NCBI GenBank assembly: GCA_035079385.1
Contig: JAVHKY010000052.1
Coordinates: 2,356,001-2,420,000 of the forward strand
Origin: Aspidiotus rigidus
Lineage: Eukaryota; Arthropoda; Insecta; Hemiptera; Diaspididae
Length of the DNA stretch: 64,000 bases
Reading direction: 5' to 3'
Shown: positions 24,236 to 38,077 of the stretch, piece by piece
Layout of the letters: the number at the start of each line of letters is the position of its first letter
How positions within the stretch are numbered: position 1 is the stretch's first letter
Position numbers and translations under genes: made by a program
Notes under the pieces: model-generated
The model's database searches: none
The model's input: the letters and a program-made list of their open reading frames with translations, nothing else
Told to the model about the DNA's origin: nothing

Positions 24236-24479
24236 TATCACAAGATAGCCGACAATTTCAAATTTATCCAAAGACCATAACTAGAGCGAAGCCCCCTTCG
24301 GATACATTATATGGTCACCTTTAAAAACTTTCAAAGTTCCTAAAATTGTTATAATTTTATTTCTCGTGGATTCACAGTACACAAGAAAAGAGAACGCTGG
24401 TCGTTCGAAACGCGTCGTATAAATACATACTTGTAATGGTGGAAGTTGAGCGAAAAAACTTTCTCTTTTCTAAAGTTCC

Positions 24480-25186
24480 TAAATACCGTACGCGATCGGA
24501 TCGAGTTTCCATCTTTCTCGAAAATACAGTTTTCCTAACGGGCAGCGTAAGTCGCTGTGTAAAAAGGAATCTGAGCGGCCACCTGAAAAGTTTCCACAGT
24601 GACAGATTTTCCACATCAGACAAGAGCAGAAAAAAAAATCTAAAATATGTGCATTGTATGTATTTGTATGTACGTTCATACAATTATACTGTACTTCAGT
24701 ACATTTTTTAAATGAAAAAGTCAACAATTGTGGTTTAACGAGTGAAAAATTTATCCAGAGTACTTTGAGTTGTATGTGTAGATTCATGTTTAAGAACTTA
24801 TTTTTCGAAAAGTTGGCGGAACTGCATCATTGAAAGTCTTCAGGACGAGACATAGTAGACGGAAGAAAATGTGAATTGTATCAGTGAAGAACATGAATGA
24901 AGATGCATTGAAGCGAAGAATAGGTACAGATAGAACCGTACAACCATACATCTGCACACAGTGCATTGTTGAGAGCAGTTTAGCATGTATGAACATACAG
25001 CACATACCTGGGAAAAATTCCACTATAGACAAATTTTTGTGAAATTCTGTGTTCCACTTCCACGTCAGACAGGTTTTCCAGATTATACATTGAAATAAAC
25101 AGGTTTTCCCAGAGGCCAAGCTATTTCCTTCCACAGTGACAGGTTTTCCACTATACACAAGTCCACTATAGCCAGGTTTCACTGTA
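24480..25186. mobile_element. Remnant with pogo-like right end and gacaggttttcca subterminal repeats
   Basis: The right end reads ccaggtttcactg followed by TA (25185-25186), like a pogo terminus. Inside, words of the type cacagtgacaggttttcca recur near 24596, 25065 and 25130. No matching left end was found, so the copy is truncated or rearranged. The overlapping minus-strand frames are not convincing proteins. Confidence 0.5.
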
Positions 25187-25258
25187 TATTACATCAAAAT
25201 TGTGCCAAGTTCTAAACTAGGTTGGAGCTGATAATTTGATTGTAAAGATTGATTTTAA

Positions 25259-25510
25259 CGGGGAACCTGTTTTATCGGGAAGTTTTCCGAAAAAACGTCC
25301 ACTGTCCGTCGTCCGGCTGGTCGGCAAAGCTTAGAGCTCGACAATTTTTTTCCAAGTCCCCCTCCTATTATATATAGCTCCAAAGTCCGGGCCTGTAACG
25401 ACTCAATTTGATGACATCATAGATCAGCTACGTCAACATTTTTCCGATTCCATGTGCCCCATAAAACAGGTTCTTGCCACCCCTTGTTTACCTCAGTTAA
25501 AGAACCCGTG
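25259..25510. mobile_element. Short copy of the GGGAACCTGTTTTAT element family
   Basis: Starts gggaacctgttttat (25262) and carries ataaaacaggttc near 25457 as the inverted counterpart, with ccgtccggctggtcggcaaa behind the start and one minisatellite unit (tattatatatagctc). It ends with gttaaagaacccgtgag, which parallels the end of the copy at 31648-32168. Confidence 0.65.
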
Positions 25511-26400
25511 AGTTTTTAATAAATTCGATGATCGTGGTTTATAATGATGATCAATTACTTGATAAAGTCAAACATTTTCCAAGTGTCGCGAGATAGCCGA
25601 TAATTTCAAATTTGTTCAAAGAACCTTAATTTTGGTGAAGTTCCCTCCCGGATACCTATTTAACTTCGAAAATTTTCAAGTTCCTAAGTAGTAAGATTAC
25701 ATCAAATTAAACCTTCATAACGTCAACTCAAGTCAAGATCCTCGTATTAACAAGTCAAAAATTTCCCAAAATATGAAGTCGAGCTCCAATTTACAAAAAC
25801 CTTAAGTAATTGTCGAAGTACCTTTTCCCATTTGAACTACAATTTTTGAGCTGCTACTAGAAATAAGCAGAGATTCATCGGACAAAACCAATAATATTAG
25901 GCTGGATTTTGATCACAAAATCACTTGTTACAAGAACTCAAACAAGGGAACGTTGAATTTTCAATGAGAAGATGAAAATATCGAAGCTACGGTAGGTATA
26001 AAGAAAATCTGAAATAGGTACTACTTTTTACAAAGTTTACAAGAAATATCAATTTGTATTCGAAATAATTAGGTATTAAATTCAACTCTGCCCATTAATA
26101 AAATCCCCTCTCAAAATTATTACCATTTCAACCCCTTTTTTTTTGTATCAACAGCAGATAATTAATTCTTTCATCTGACCCTGAGGTAGAGTCTCATAGG
26201 TTTCAATTTCTCATAATAGGAATAACGAAGGTGAGCACATTTAACTCGAGGACCAGCCTGAAAACTCTAAAATGACCTACCGAATAGAATCACAAAATTA
26301 CACTAGGTATGAAAAAACATTTTGGTGCCAGTCAAAATCTCTATTTTTTTGCCTCAGTACATTGGATTCCTTAATGTTATCATTTTTTAATTTGCGCTAT
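25511..26400. other. Intergenic stretch, no gene seen
   Basis: AT-rich sequence. Bases 25520-25700 repeat wording of 23830-23960 and 24235-24330 (ttttaataaattcgatgat...gaagtcaaacattttccaag, agatagccgataatttcaaattt), so this is a second copy of the sequence flanking the pogo MITE and lacks that MITE. Confidence 0.5.
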
Positions 26401-26409
26401 TACTCTAAG

Positions 26410-26720
26410 GAGCCTTGGCCGTCAACAAACTAATTTTTGCCGTTGCCCAGGACGCACCACGTGGAGGTGGCTCCTATGCGTCCGATCCTAGTCCTAAGAC
26501 TGTGCACTGCCACAACAGTCCACCGCGGCTAATAAAGATAAAACCCCAGCGCGATTTATCCAAATGTGGTGCGCTGTGCCTACATCTGCAAAAATGAGAG
26601 AAGGCGCAGGCACCCACGTCAGTCCGCCACGAATTATAAAGATAGTTTACGTCTGCAACGCCTCAGTTACAACCTTAGGTGGTTGCCTCTTCATTGTCGG
26701 AGTCAATAAACTAATACTGC
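26410..26720. repeat. Comparatively GC-rich block with two related halves
   Basis: The phrase gtcaacaaactaatttttgc near 26420 returns as gtcaataaactaatactgcg near 26702. cagtccaccgcggctaataaagata near 26516 returns as cagtccgccacgaattataaagata near 26619. It therefore looks like diverged duplicated units of unknown origin. A 60-codon frame (26415-26597) matches nothing I know. Confidence 0.4.
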
Positions 26721-26752
26721 GCCCCACCGTAACTTAACCGATTGTGGGTGCA

Positions 26753-27560
26753 CTGAATAATCGAAAAGCACAATATCATCACGCGCGTGGCTAATCCGCA
26801 TTATGCGCTCAATGCACTTCCTGTAAGACCTAACAATCACATAAAGTATAATATGTAGATAGAGTAATAGCGCGAACCAAAAATGAACAACATCTTTAGT
26901 CAAAATTTGGAATTGTGCCACCCGTGTTTCAGAATGGAACGGCCGCTACAAAATGACGATGGTTTCAATTTCAATTTTTTCAAATTAGAATAGGTATGAT
27001 TGATGATGGCGCAATATCATCGCGCGCGAGTTTATCCGCATTATGCGTTCAATGTACTTCCTGCAAACCACCTACGATAGCGCAAACAAAATTTCTCAAC
27101 ACCTTTGACAAAATTTGGAGTTGTCGTGCCACCCATATTTTAGAATGGACCGACCGCTTCAATTCAAATTTGAAATAAAAAAATTAATTGATCTAAAAGG
27201 AGATAAGAGGTTGTAATTGACCAATACCGGTTGTCCAAACAGGAGTCGTCGACTTACACACCAATATTTCAAAGTGAAACAGCTACTCCGGAATGACGGT
27301 TGGTATACTATAAGCCCTGAAAATAATTTTGGATGAAAGTAGGTATGATTGATGGTAGCACAATGTCATCGCGCGCGAGTATATCCGCATCATGCGCTCA
27401 ATGTACTTCCTGCAATTCACCTGTAATAGCGTAAACAAAAATGAACAACACCTTTTGTCAAAATTTGGAGTTGTCGTGCCACCCGTATCAATTCAGAATG
27501 GAACGGCCGCTACAAAATGACGAAGGTCTCAATTTAAATGTTTATTTGAAATGAAAAAAT
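26753..27560 (+). repeat. Three diverged tandem units of ~200 bp
   Basis: Each unit carries, in order, a caatatcatcgcgcgcg-like word, ttatccgcattatgcg, tcaatgtacttcctgca, aacaaaa.tgaacaacacctttt, and tcaaaatttggagttgtcgtgccaccc. The units start near 26779, 27012 and 27360. Spacing is uneven (233 and 348 bp) because of insertions between them. No coding potential. Confidence 0.7.
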
Positions 27561-28060
27561 ATTTTATCAAAATTCAAAAGGCTCGAAAGACAGCGGTATA
27601 GTAGACTCCAAAAATAATTTCGGCTGAAAGAAAGTACACATTTCAATTAGTATATTAGTGTTAGTATCCCAGTATGATTAGTTCAAGCAACACAAATGTA
27701 CTGGTACATATAAGAAATATGCAAAAAATGATGTCAAAAAAACTCGTCATGCACACGCGAACAAAACGAAAAACCGAGCGGAAAAAGTAATCCGTCCACT
27801 TTTCTCATCTGCGATAAACATACTAAACTGGTTGAAAGCTGAAAGGAAAGAGCGAACTACGCACTTGCTTGAATGTAAGGTGATGTGTGCAAACTTTACC
27901 GGTCCTTTCTTGCTCATTGGTTGAATGATTCAAAAGAGAGAGTGACTTAACGGATTCGAGAGGGTATCTCACAGGTACCTCGCACTTCAACAATGCTTGT
28001 TTATACGATGTGAATGAACCACGTTTTGCCTCCCGATGCAGGGCACCCCTCATTTTTCTT
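27561..28060. other. Intergenic stretch, no gene seen
   Basis: No recognised gene or element ends. A 76-codon minus-strand frame at 27823-28053 has no resemblance to known proteins. Confidence 0.35.
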
Positions 28061-28800
28061 CAGATTACCCTCCCATAAAACAGGTTCCCCGTCAAAATAA
28101 GCAGAAAAAATAGAAAATAGGAAACAGCAACAATCACATCATTACTGGCCCACTCTAGAATAACAAACCAACAATTCTTACAAAAAACGGCCCGTTAAAA
28201 CTTATAACTGTTCATCATACCTTCACAGAATGCCAGAAGTACACAGGCAGGAAAGAATTCACCGATCTTCAACCTGATAACCTAATTGACTTGGTTAAAT
28301 TTATTTATAGAAATAGACTACCTACATGAAATATTGTAAGGAGTAACCTAATTCGCTGTGTATAGCCGAATACTATACCGGATCAAGTCCCTTATCAAAT
28401 AAATAGGGTGAAAAAAAGGGGAGAGGAATATTAAACTGTGCGAAAAGAAGAGGCGTTAGAACGAAAAACAGCACCACGGTTCAATATCGAAACACAAAAT
28501 TTTCAGTATGTCCTGACGAAGAAACCCGCTGTCCCGAGTCTCCAAGAGCCTGAAGTTTTCAAGTCCCCTTCCTATCATATATGGCTAGAGGGTCGAAATT
28601 TTTCCAAGTCCCCCTCCTACCATATATAGCTCGGAGGTCGGAATTTTTCCAAGTCCCTCTCCCATCATATATAGCTCAGAGGTAGAAATTTTTTCAAGTC
28701 CCCCTCCCCTCTCCGTGACGTCATCAACCTCGCTCGCGCTCGCGGACGAAAAATTCCTGGAAGTATCCCCAACAAAAGGGATAGCGGGTTCCCCGCTAAA
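28061..28800. repeat. Element remnant with minisatellite units and ataaaacaggttcccc motif
   Basis: The phrase cataaaacaggttccccg lies near 28075. Three to four minisatellite units (catatatagctcggaggtcg, gaaatttttccaagtccc) lie at 28560-28710, and gcgggttccccgc near 28788. It is the same family as at 23143 and 31648, but the boundaries are unclear. Confidence 0.6.
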
Positions 28801-29219
28801 AAAAAACAATTGAAATTTGTTTGATGCAGTCTTGCCGCGAAGCATTCAGTGGATGGGGGTTGCTTCTCTAGTCTGTGACCTAGATCCGTCCAGTACAATC
28901 TTGAGGCACACATAATAGGCTCCCCAATAGGATGAGAGATATTCATTTTAAACTCATAGCAATCATACCTTCAGTCTTGACACATACTGTTGAAAAGTTG
29001 AGCATCAGAAAAAGAATCGTTTTCTCGTATTTCTGGACATGAAAAATACTCATAATACGACTCATTTTGGACTTTTGATTACTCGTACCTTACTTTGAGC
29101 TGCAAAATTTATACTCTGACTTTCAATCGTGAGTAATTCAAGATGGATTGGACTCCTTTTCATCAAGGTAGACTGTCCACTAAAACAGAAACTGACTAGT
29201 ACGTTGCGTACCTATTAAA

Positions 29220-29605
29220 GCAGCATTTGGTGGAGATATGCCTTCGGTTGAGGTTGCTTTCAGTGCCACCTGAGGCAAAAGCGATACCACTCGGCCAAAA
29301 AGGGAAGGCGGCAGGACGGTAGAAGCCAAATGTGCGCTCATCATTCAACAAATAAATTTTTTTTATCATTAGTTTTTAGTTTTTCAATTTATTTTTTAAT
29401 TATTTTATGCTTTCTTTTGTACTCATTAATTTTTTGGTCGAAAGTTTTAATTTTTCTTTTGTTTTTTCGTTCAATGTACTTCTTTTATGTCCATGTATCA
29501 TTTTTTATGCTCAATTTTTTATTTTCAAGTGAAATTATTCTTAACTGCTTAAAGTCTTCTTTTTTTTCGTAATTTCGAACTTTTCATTTTGTGCGAAAAA
29601 ATACC
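29220..29605 (+). pseudogene. MULE transposon 3' fragment, copy 1
   Basis: The frame reads VEICLRLRLLSVPPEAKAIP, then LGQKGKAAGR and a stop at 29320-29322. It is followed by about 280 bp of T-rich sequence with tcgttcaatgtacttcttttatgtccatgtatcat. The same coding tail and 3' sequence occur inverted at 35015-35410. The coding tail follows the SWIM zinc finger in the better-preserved copy, so this is the C-terminus and 3' end of a MULE-type element. Confidence 0.6.
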
Positions 29606-31310
29606 GCACAATTAAAAACTCATGATCTATATTTATGTGCGAGAAAGCGAGCGAGACGAAGAGATATATGACAGGAATAGATAAAGAGTGAGAACGGGAG
29701 GAAGAAACAGCTCTTTTTCAGAAGCCCATTACCAAGAGGCTCTTTTATATCAAATTCGCTCATTTTTCGATACGCAGATTCGTTATCAAAACCATAAACG
29801 AGCACAGGGACGTTATACTTCTAACTATCCTCCAATTACTCGAACCACTAACTCTTTTATATTAAATAAGTTTGCGGTATAGAACCCTCTTCTGTGAAAC
29901 TCCCGTTCTACCTTCAAAGGCCACCTCTTGTTCCCCACACACTCGGTTATACAAAATTGGAATCGTATTATTTCTATTCATCTCTGACGCAACGTATTCT
30001 GCTTATTCTACGTTTTCAAATCCATACACACCACTACTTAAGAGTGCACTGCTTATCCTCGTACTGCGCCTAATGAAGTCAATTGTACTGAAGTTGGGTT
30101 TTTAATCAGAAAACAAACATGAGTATTATCGTTATATTTTGTATACGTTCGTTTATTTTATCATTATAATATATATTTTTTTGTCCTCTCTATAATTCAC
30201 CCTCTTCTTTACTGTTACAGTTATCGTTTGTACGGTGTGCCGTCTTCGGTTTTTTTTCCCTATTTATTCTCATACTGTTTGACGAATTAATTTATGAATA
30301 TATCGTACATTATAAATTAATTAGTCTCTATATATAATGGAGCGTAGCTTTGTGTACGAATACATGTACATCGATATAGGTACATCAGTTGCGTTCACGA
30401 TGATTGAATTTTTGTTGAGAGGTTTATAGCTACCTAGGTAGAGAAGGAAAATGAAAAACTTTACACAGCACGTGAATAAGTTTTTCATTTTCCTTTTCTA
30501 CAATGGCTCGTAACGACGGGAAAACTATAAATTTAATTATAGCTAGGTACCTTACGCTTGAACAGGAATAGGGTCCTAATTGGATGGGCGGAATTAAAGA
30601 TTTATTTTTCAGAAAGATGACCAAGTGTAGATACACTTTTCATACTAATTACGCGTGAACTCAGTTTGAAAAAAACTAGGTATATCAAATAATGATAACA
30701 ATTTCTGACTTCATACAGATTGACAGACCGAAAAAAATTTTCATTTACAGGCCTAATTTATTTATTTTTGAGAACGAAAAGTTGGTTTATGTAAGACATC
30801 AAAACAGTTTACGTAAATGTTAGAAACTTCAATTTGGCAAAGTTAAAAACACCGTCAACACTTTAATTCACTCAACCCGACAGAATGAATGACAGATATT
30901 TTTACATGATGAAAAATGAGTTTCTAGACCCGTTGGGGAATATTCTTTTATCACTTATTTACGTACCGTATTTTCTCACTTTCATTGTGATGCAGAAACA
31001 CTCAGACACCATCTCACTCACACTTCAATATCTCCGTCTTACGGATTTCATGTCATCCATATAAACCTTCATCTTCCTTTCGTTCAAACAATTTGAGTCC
31101 ACCTTCATATGTATCTACATCGTTCATCTTTTCACCGCCTTTCATTTTATTTTTCACACAACTAATATTGTAACCACACTTGTACCTATTTTCATAATAT
31201 TATTGTAATTATGTGCACATCGAGCCCATAACCCGCAGCGTTGTTTTATGGCTCGTTAAATTAAATAAAATAAAAAAGATTAGTGATAACTTAATTTGAT
31301 GATGTAGTGC
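29606..31310. other. Intergenic stretch, no gene seen
   Basis: AT-rich sequence without recognised coding exons or element ends. Small frames at 29688-30105 lack supporting features. Confidence 0.35.
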
Positions 31311-31530
31311 TCTATAAGGCATTTCCATGTCGGCGCATTGCATACGTGTTCTCCTACGTGTTATCGAGTTGGTAGTATTTCTAACATTGCTCTTATGGGT
31401 GTTGCTGGATTGCGTACTCACTTTCATTGTGGAGTAGTTTGCCATGAGAGCAGTGTCAGAAATACTACTAACTCGATAACACGTAGGAGAATACGTACGC
31501 GATGCACCGACATGGAAATGCTCCATACAT
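31311..31530. mobile_element. Hairpin MITE with ~80-bp arms
   Basis: gcatttccatgtcgg...ctcctacgtgttatcgagtt on the left is mirrored by aactcgataacacgtaggag...ccgacatggaaatgc on the right. A few mismatches separate the arms. The similar protein-like frames on both strands come from this symmetry. Confidence 0.75.
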
Positions 31531-31647
31531 AGAGGGATCGGGGTCAGGAATCCTCTTTCACTTTCGACTGATATTCTAGACCTGATACGAAAATTTTTGA
31601 GTTAACTCACCCTGCTCCCCTCTTCTGTTCCATTCAGTATTTTAACA

Positions 31648-32132
31648 GGGAACCTGTTTTATGGGGGGCTTTTTGAAAAATTTGCCGCGCGCCGCGCGCC
31701 GTCCGCCGTCCGGCAAAAAACTTAAAAAAATTTCGACTCTCGAGCCATACATGATAGGAGAGGGACTTGGAAAAAAATTTCGACTCTCGAGCTATATATG
31801 ATAGGAGGGGGATCTAGAAAAATTTCGACTCTCGAGCTATATAAGATAGGAGAGGGACTTGGAAAAATTTCAATTCTCGAGCTATCATCTATAGCTGGAG
31901 ATTCGAGAAAAATGTCGACTCTCGAGCTATATATGATGGGAGGGGGACTTGGAAAAATTTCAACTCTCGAGCTATCATCTATAGCTGGAAATTCGAGAAA
32001 AATTTAGACTCTCAAACTATATTATACTGGGCTTATAGTAGGTCTAGGCCTTCTTTATAGTAGCTTTATCTAGGTCTAGGCTTCCTTGAATTTTAAATAC
32101 CAAATCCTATTTGACTCATAAAACAGGTTCCC
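31648..32132. mobile_element. Best-preserved GGGAACCTGTTTTAT element, with internal minisatellite
   Basis: Starts gggaacctgttttat (31648-31662) and ends with its exact inverse, ataaaacaggttccc (32118-32132). After the start comes a gccgcgcgccgcgcgccgtccg tract, then about six inverted minisatellite units (gactctcgagctatatatga with taggagggggacttggaaaa) at 31725-32010. Downstream, gttcctcgtttaacttcgttaaggaac forms a small hairpin shared in part with the copy at 25259, so the true right end may be near 32165. No transposase. Confidence 0.7.
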
Positions 32133-32400
32133 TGCGTTCCTCGTTTAACTTCGTTAAGGAACCCGTCGTTTTGTACTACTTGTATATTAACTTTACACTG
32201 GGGCTTACACTAGGCCTAGACCTCCCTTCGTTCAATTCGGTAGACCACTTCTACACTATACTACAGGCCTAAGCCTCTCCTTGTTCTATGCAGTATACTA
32301 ATTTTATAATAGGCTCACACTAGGTCTAAGCCTCCTTTATACTGGGCTTATCTTATCTAGGCTTTTCTATGCAGTATAATATTAGAACTTCTCTCTTTAG
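32035..32400. repeat. Degenerate tandem array of taggtctaggcctcctt words
   Basis: Words such as actgggcttatagtaggtctaggcctt, actaggcctagacctccctt and actaggtctaagcctccttt recur at irregular 40-80 bp spacing. It overlaps the right part of the preceding element and may be an expansion derived from it. Confidence 0.55.
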
Positions 32401-32450
32401 TCTATTAGCTTCATACTAGGCGATTAGAGCAAGTATAATAAAAGCCTTAG

Positions 32451-32620
32451 TAAGGCGCTAAAGGTATTCTCAAGAATGTAAACAAACACGTGATGTGGTG
32501 GTAAATTTTAGTGAAGAGGTGCGACTTGATGTGATTTCGCATTAAGTTGCACCTCTTCACTAAAATTTACCACCACATCACGTGTTTGTTTACATTGTTG
32601 AGAATACCTCTAGCGCCTTA
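32451..32620. mobile_element. Near-perfect hairpin MITE, 170 bp, family copy B
   Basis: Arms of about 70 bp run from taaggcgcta to tagcgcctta. They include ttctcaagaatgtaaacaaa and acacgtgatgtggtggtaaa, mirrored with very few mismatches around a loop of about 26 bp. The ggtattctc end words match the MITE at 22221-22364. The high arm identity suggests a young insertion. Confidence 0.85.
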
Positions 32621-32745
32621 CCTTAGGGCTGATAATATACCACCTATTATGGGCATACTGTATGCTGGATCAAAGTTAGAATAATAAAAGCTGGTATGCC
32701 GCAGCTCCCTTCCTTAGCCTAGTATTAGGGCTAGTTAATGAAGGC

Positions 32746-35014
<2,269 letters not shown>

Positions 35015-35640
35015 TTACAAGAAATTTTTGGGCGGGATTTTTTCGTATGAAATGAAAAGTCCGAAATCACGAAAAAAAAAAGTCTCTAAGCGGTTGAGAA
35101 TCATTTCACGAAAAAAATAATAAAAGTGAACATTAAAAATGGTACATGAACATAAAAAAAGTACATTAAACGAAAAAACAAAAAAATCACGAAAAATTAA
35201 AACTTTTAACCACAAAATTAATATAAACAAAAAAAAGCATACGCTTCAATTATAAAATAAGTTGAAAACTAAAAAATCATTCTATAGTTAAAAATGTATT
35301 GCACCGCGAGAGCGCATTTGGCTTAACTCGGCCTGCCACCTTTTCTTTTATGGCCAAGTGGAAATGTTTTCGCTTCAGGTGGCACTGATAGTAGCTTCAA
35401 CCGAATACATATCCCTACCGCATGCTTACTCTGCAAACTTTTCAAAAAAAAGGTGGGTATGAGCATTTCGATTCCCGCAAATTTCCTCTGTTGATGACTA
35501 TGGTCCAGACATTGAATTTGCGGGCTTTGAAGTCGTCGAAAGTTTGCCTCTTGCCGTCGCCTCTCAAAAATTTGGACCGTTCTTTTTCGCGAATACATCT
35601 TTTACTGCTTCCTGCTGCCACGAAGTACTCCATACAACTT
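35015..35640 (-). pseudogene. MULE transposase C-terminus (SWIM zinc finger), copy 2
   Basis: Minus-strand frames give FNVWTIVINRGNLRESKCSY (frame 35633-35442), continuing across a frameshift in an A/T run near 35450 into TFFLKSLQSKHAVGICIRLK and LLSVPPEAKTFPLGHKRKGG. The pattern C-S-Y-P..FLK...SKH..G..IRLKL is a SWIM zinc finger (CxCxnCxH) with two cysteines lost. The stop lies at 35323-35325, and T-rich 3' sequence follows down to 35015, homologous to 29220-29605 but inverted. It is a dead copy. Confidence 0.68.
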
Positions 35641-35829
35641 TCTTCCTCGTGAGGGCGTTGCAGAATTGCTTTATCAACTACAGCCCACTGATAAGCGGCG
35701 GCAAAGAAATAACTGGTACGTTAACGGATGGAGTGCTATTTTTTGAATGTGGATTTCGTTCTTCTGACCACTGCCTGACGATGTCTAAAATTTCATTTAG
35801 AAACTAGCCAACGGGCAAGCGCTCATTCC

Positions 35830-36020
35830 TTTTTTTTTTTTTGTGAAAACACTCTGAAAATTTCTTATACGTATTTTTCTTTTTTTCTTTCAAGAGCATA
35901 CTCGAAAATTTCTTGCACTGTACTTTTCATTACTACCACTTGTTATTTCGTTATTTTGGATGATTTTTTCGTGCTGCTAATTTTTGTTCAAACGTCTTTT
36001 CTTCTCGTGCAGTTTAATAT
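35830..36020 (+). repeat. Dispersed repeat copy 2 (partner of 19395-19575)
   Basis: Reads gcatactcgaaaatttcttg...tactaccacttgttatttcg...caaacgtcttttcttctcgtg, parallel to the copy in the SLC44 intron. Confidence 0.55.
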
Positions 36021-37880
36021 GCCTTGAAATTTTTGGGAAATTATTTAGAATAAAATGTGATAACTTTATGTGTCTTAGGGAGGGGTCGACCCCTTTAAAC
36101 CCCTACCCCTCGGTGCGCCACCGTCCTATACTGAAAAATCCAAGATGGTAGCTAAAATATGATAATGTTTAAACTCTACAAAACCTTATACTCGTACACT
36201 TACAGAAACTCTTGCATTAGCAAAATGGTCATCCTTTCGTCTTGCAAGATTGAAAACTGCTGAAAATATTGTGGTAACTGTGTGTTCGAACAGTTTCATT
36301 ATTGTTTAAAATCATTACTATAAAGGGAATTAGGATCCTGGTGGACCAGCCTCGCACACGTTTGTGCAAATTTGGGTGTGGATCCGAGTAATGAATGCGC
36401 AAACCAGACAGCGGATACCTCAGCGCACGTATTACCGATGCACGTTTGCGTGACCAGGAGGATACACGTGAGCGCACAATTCTCGATTATCAGACAATGC
36501 ACTGCTTGTAGAACATTTTATTTTATACAACAGGACATCTACTTTTGTGATGACAATTTTCCTCCATCCTTGTAGGTAGCGTTTCCTTCAGACGATCCAC
36601 GCCTAACACATTCTGTGAAAAGCATTGATTCACATTACAACGGTCAATTTCATCATACCACACCACACATACATCTGGTGACTAGAACTTTCTAGTTTTT
36701 ACAAATCTCATTCTCAATTCAATTCGACGAGGCCAATCCGATGCAAATGATAAAGCCAGCTACCATCAGCTGACAAAAGAAGTACGGTCAGTACGGAGGT
36801 ACTTCCAATTGGTGGGTCGTCATTGCCAGCCTTAGCGAAAGGGAGACAGAAAAAGAAAATAACAATAGAAGACATTTAAACGAGTGTCTAAACTATAAAG
36901 TTTTCTATGATTACTTTGTGTTATACTTGTAGTGAAACCTGTACAATATTGTATGTTTGGTTAAATTCATTTTTAAATTTTCGCAAACGTATACTCATCG
37001 CTGAAAAAACATCGTTCCCGTAAAATAGTAGTTAAATATGAATTTCTTGTGCACTTCAAAGAATGACGATTAATTTGTATTACATGAATGAGCTTTAAGT
37101 TCATAATACAGATACATTCATATCATCACTGTGACTGAAGTATGCTTTCCGCTCGAAGAAGGTATTCAAAACCAACCAACAAACTTTTGTGAGAAACTCG
37201 CTATTCAACAGAAAGGAAGCGTGCGGGTGGATACATTTCATGAAAGCATTTCTTCCGAGTGCCATTCTCTTACATCACCAAAGCGACTCCAAATAATGGC
37301 GCACCTATGCAAAGTACGTACAGCATCGTTGTTTTCTTCTTATATAATACATAATGATGAGGTCGAAGTTGAAATAAAAAAATAAAAAAAAAACAACTGA
37401 CGAAGAAAATATGGAAATGTACAAATAGAAAAGGAAAGGTAAACGAGAAGAGGAAAAGGAAAAACGAAAAATCTTGAGAAAAAAATATTCCAACTGAGTG
37501 GACTTGAACTAAACTAAACTTGGCGGTAAATCGAAGCAAACGCCGCCATTACCTAAAGAGCAAAAGGAAATCTAGGAGATTCGATGTAAGAAAGAAAAAA
37601 AAAAGGAGAAAATGATCGACTGACATCTTGAATCAATTAAAGTTCGTATTCGGATTTGACGGAAAAAATAATAAAAAAAAAAAAGGAAAAAATTAGAAAG
37701 AATATGGAATGTATAAAAAAAAATTTCAAAAGTCCATTTGAGCTTGAGGGGAGAACCTTTTTTAACTCATCTTCTTGGTTCTTTCAAAGATTTGACAAAC
37801 ATACCTACCTAACCATTCCAAAACTAAATCTTACATTACTAAAGATTTTTCCGTGCAGAGAACAACAGTGGTAAATTAAA
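36021..37880. other. Intergenic stretch, no gene seen
   Basis: No recognised coding sequence. An open frame at 37131-37385 contains a gtacgt donor-like site after 37311 but starts only with GTG and resembles nothing known. Purine-rich tracts lie at 37375-37480 and 37590-37720. Confidence 0.35.
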
Positions 37881-37953
37881 AAACGGCTTTGCTCGCACTA
37901 TTTTTTTTATTAAAATTACTCGTTTGTACGAGTAAAATTTAAGGGAGGTTTAC

Positions 37954-37982
37954 GTTTCGACGTACTACGACGTCTTCATCAG
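37954..37982 (-). ncRNA. Hammerhead-ribozyme-like core next to the Penelope fragment
   Basis: On the minus strand the sequence is CTGATGA, one A, GACGT-loop-ACGTC (a 5-bp stem II), then GAAAC. CUGAUGA and GAAA flanking a stem are the conserved hammerhead core, and Penelope-like elements are known to carry such ribozymes. Downstream GTAAA...TTTAC could form stem III, followed by TC. The extra A before stem II, the missing G partner for C15.2 and no clear stem I suggest a decayed motif. Confidence 0.45.
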
Positions 37983-38077
37983 AACCAACTAAAAAACTAA
38001 ACTAAATACAATCGTAATAAAGAAGAGCAACGCGCTTATCATAAAAAAGAAGACATGAAAAAACAAAATCCGAAAGT

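Noticed and set aside
24372..25182. Several overlapping 90-130 codon frames on both strands
   Set aside because: They lie in repeated gacaggttttcca sequence of a pogo-like remnant; the translations reflect the repeat.
31209..31532. Similar protein-like frames on both strands (SPTCYRVSSIS...)
   Set aside because: The similarity arises because both frames read the two arms of one hairpin MITE.
37131..37385. Open frame with a gtacgt donor-like site (possible exon)
   Set aside because: It begins only with GTG, lacks a convincing acceptor, and the protein resembles no family.
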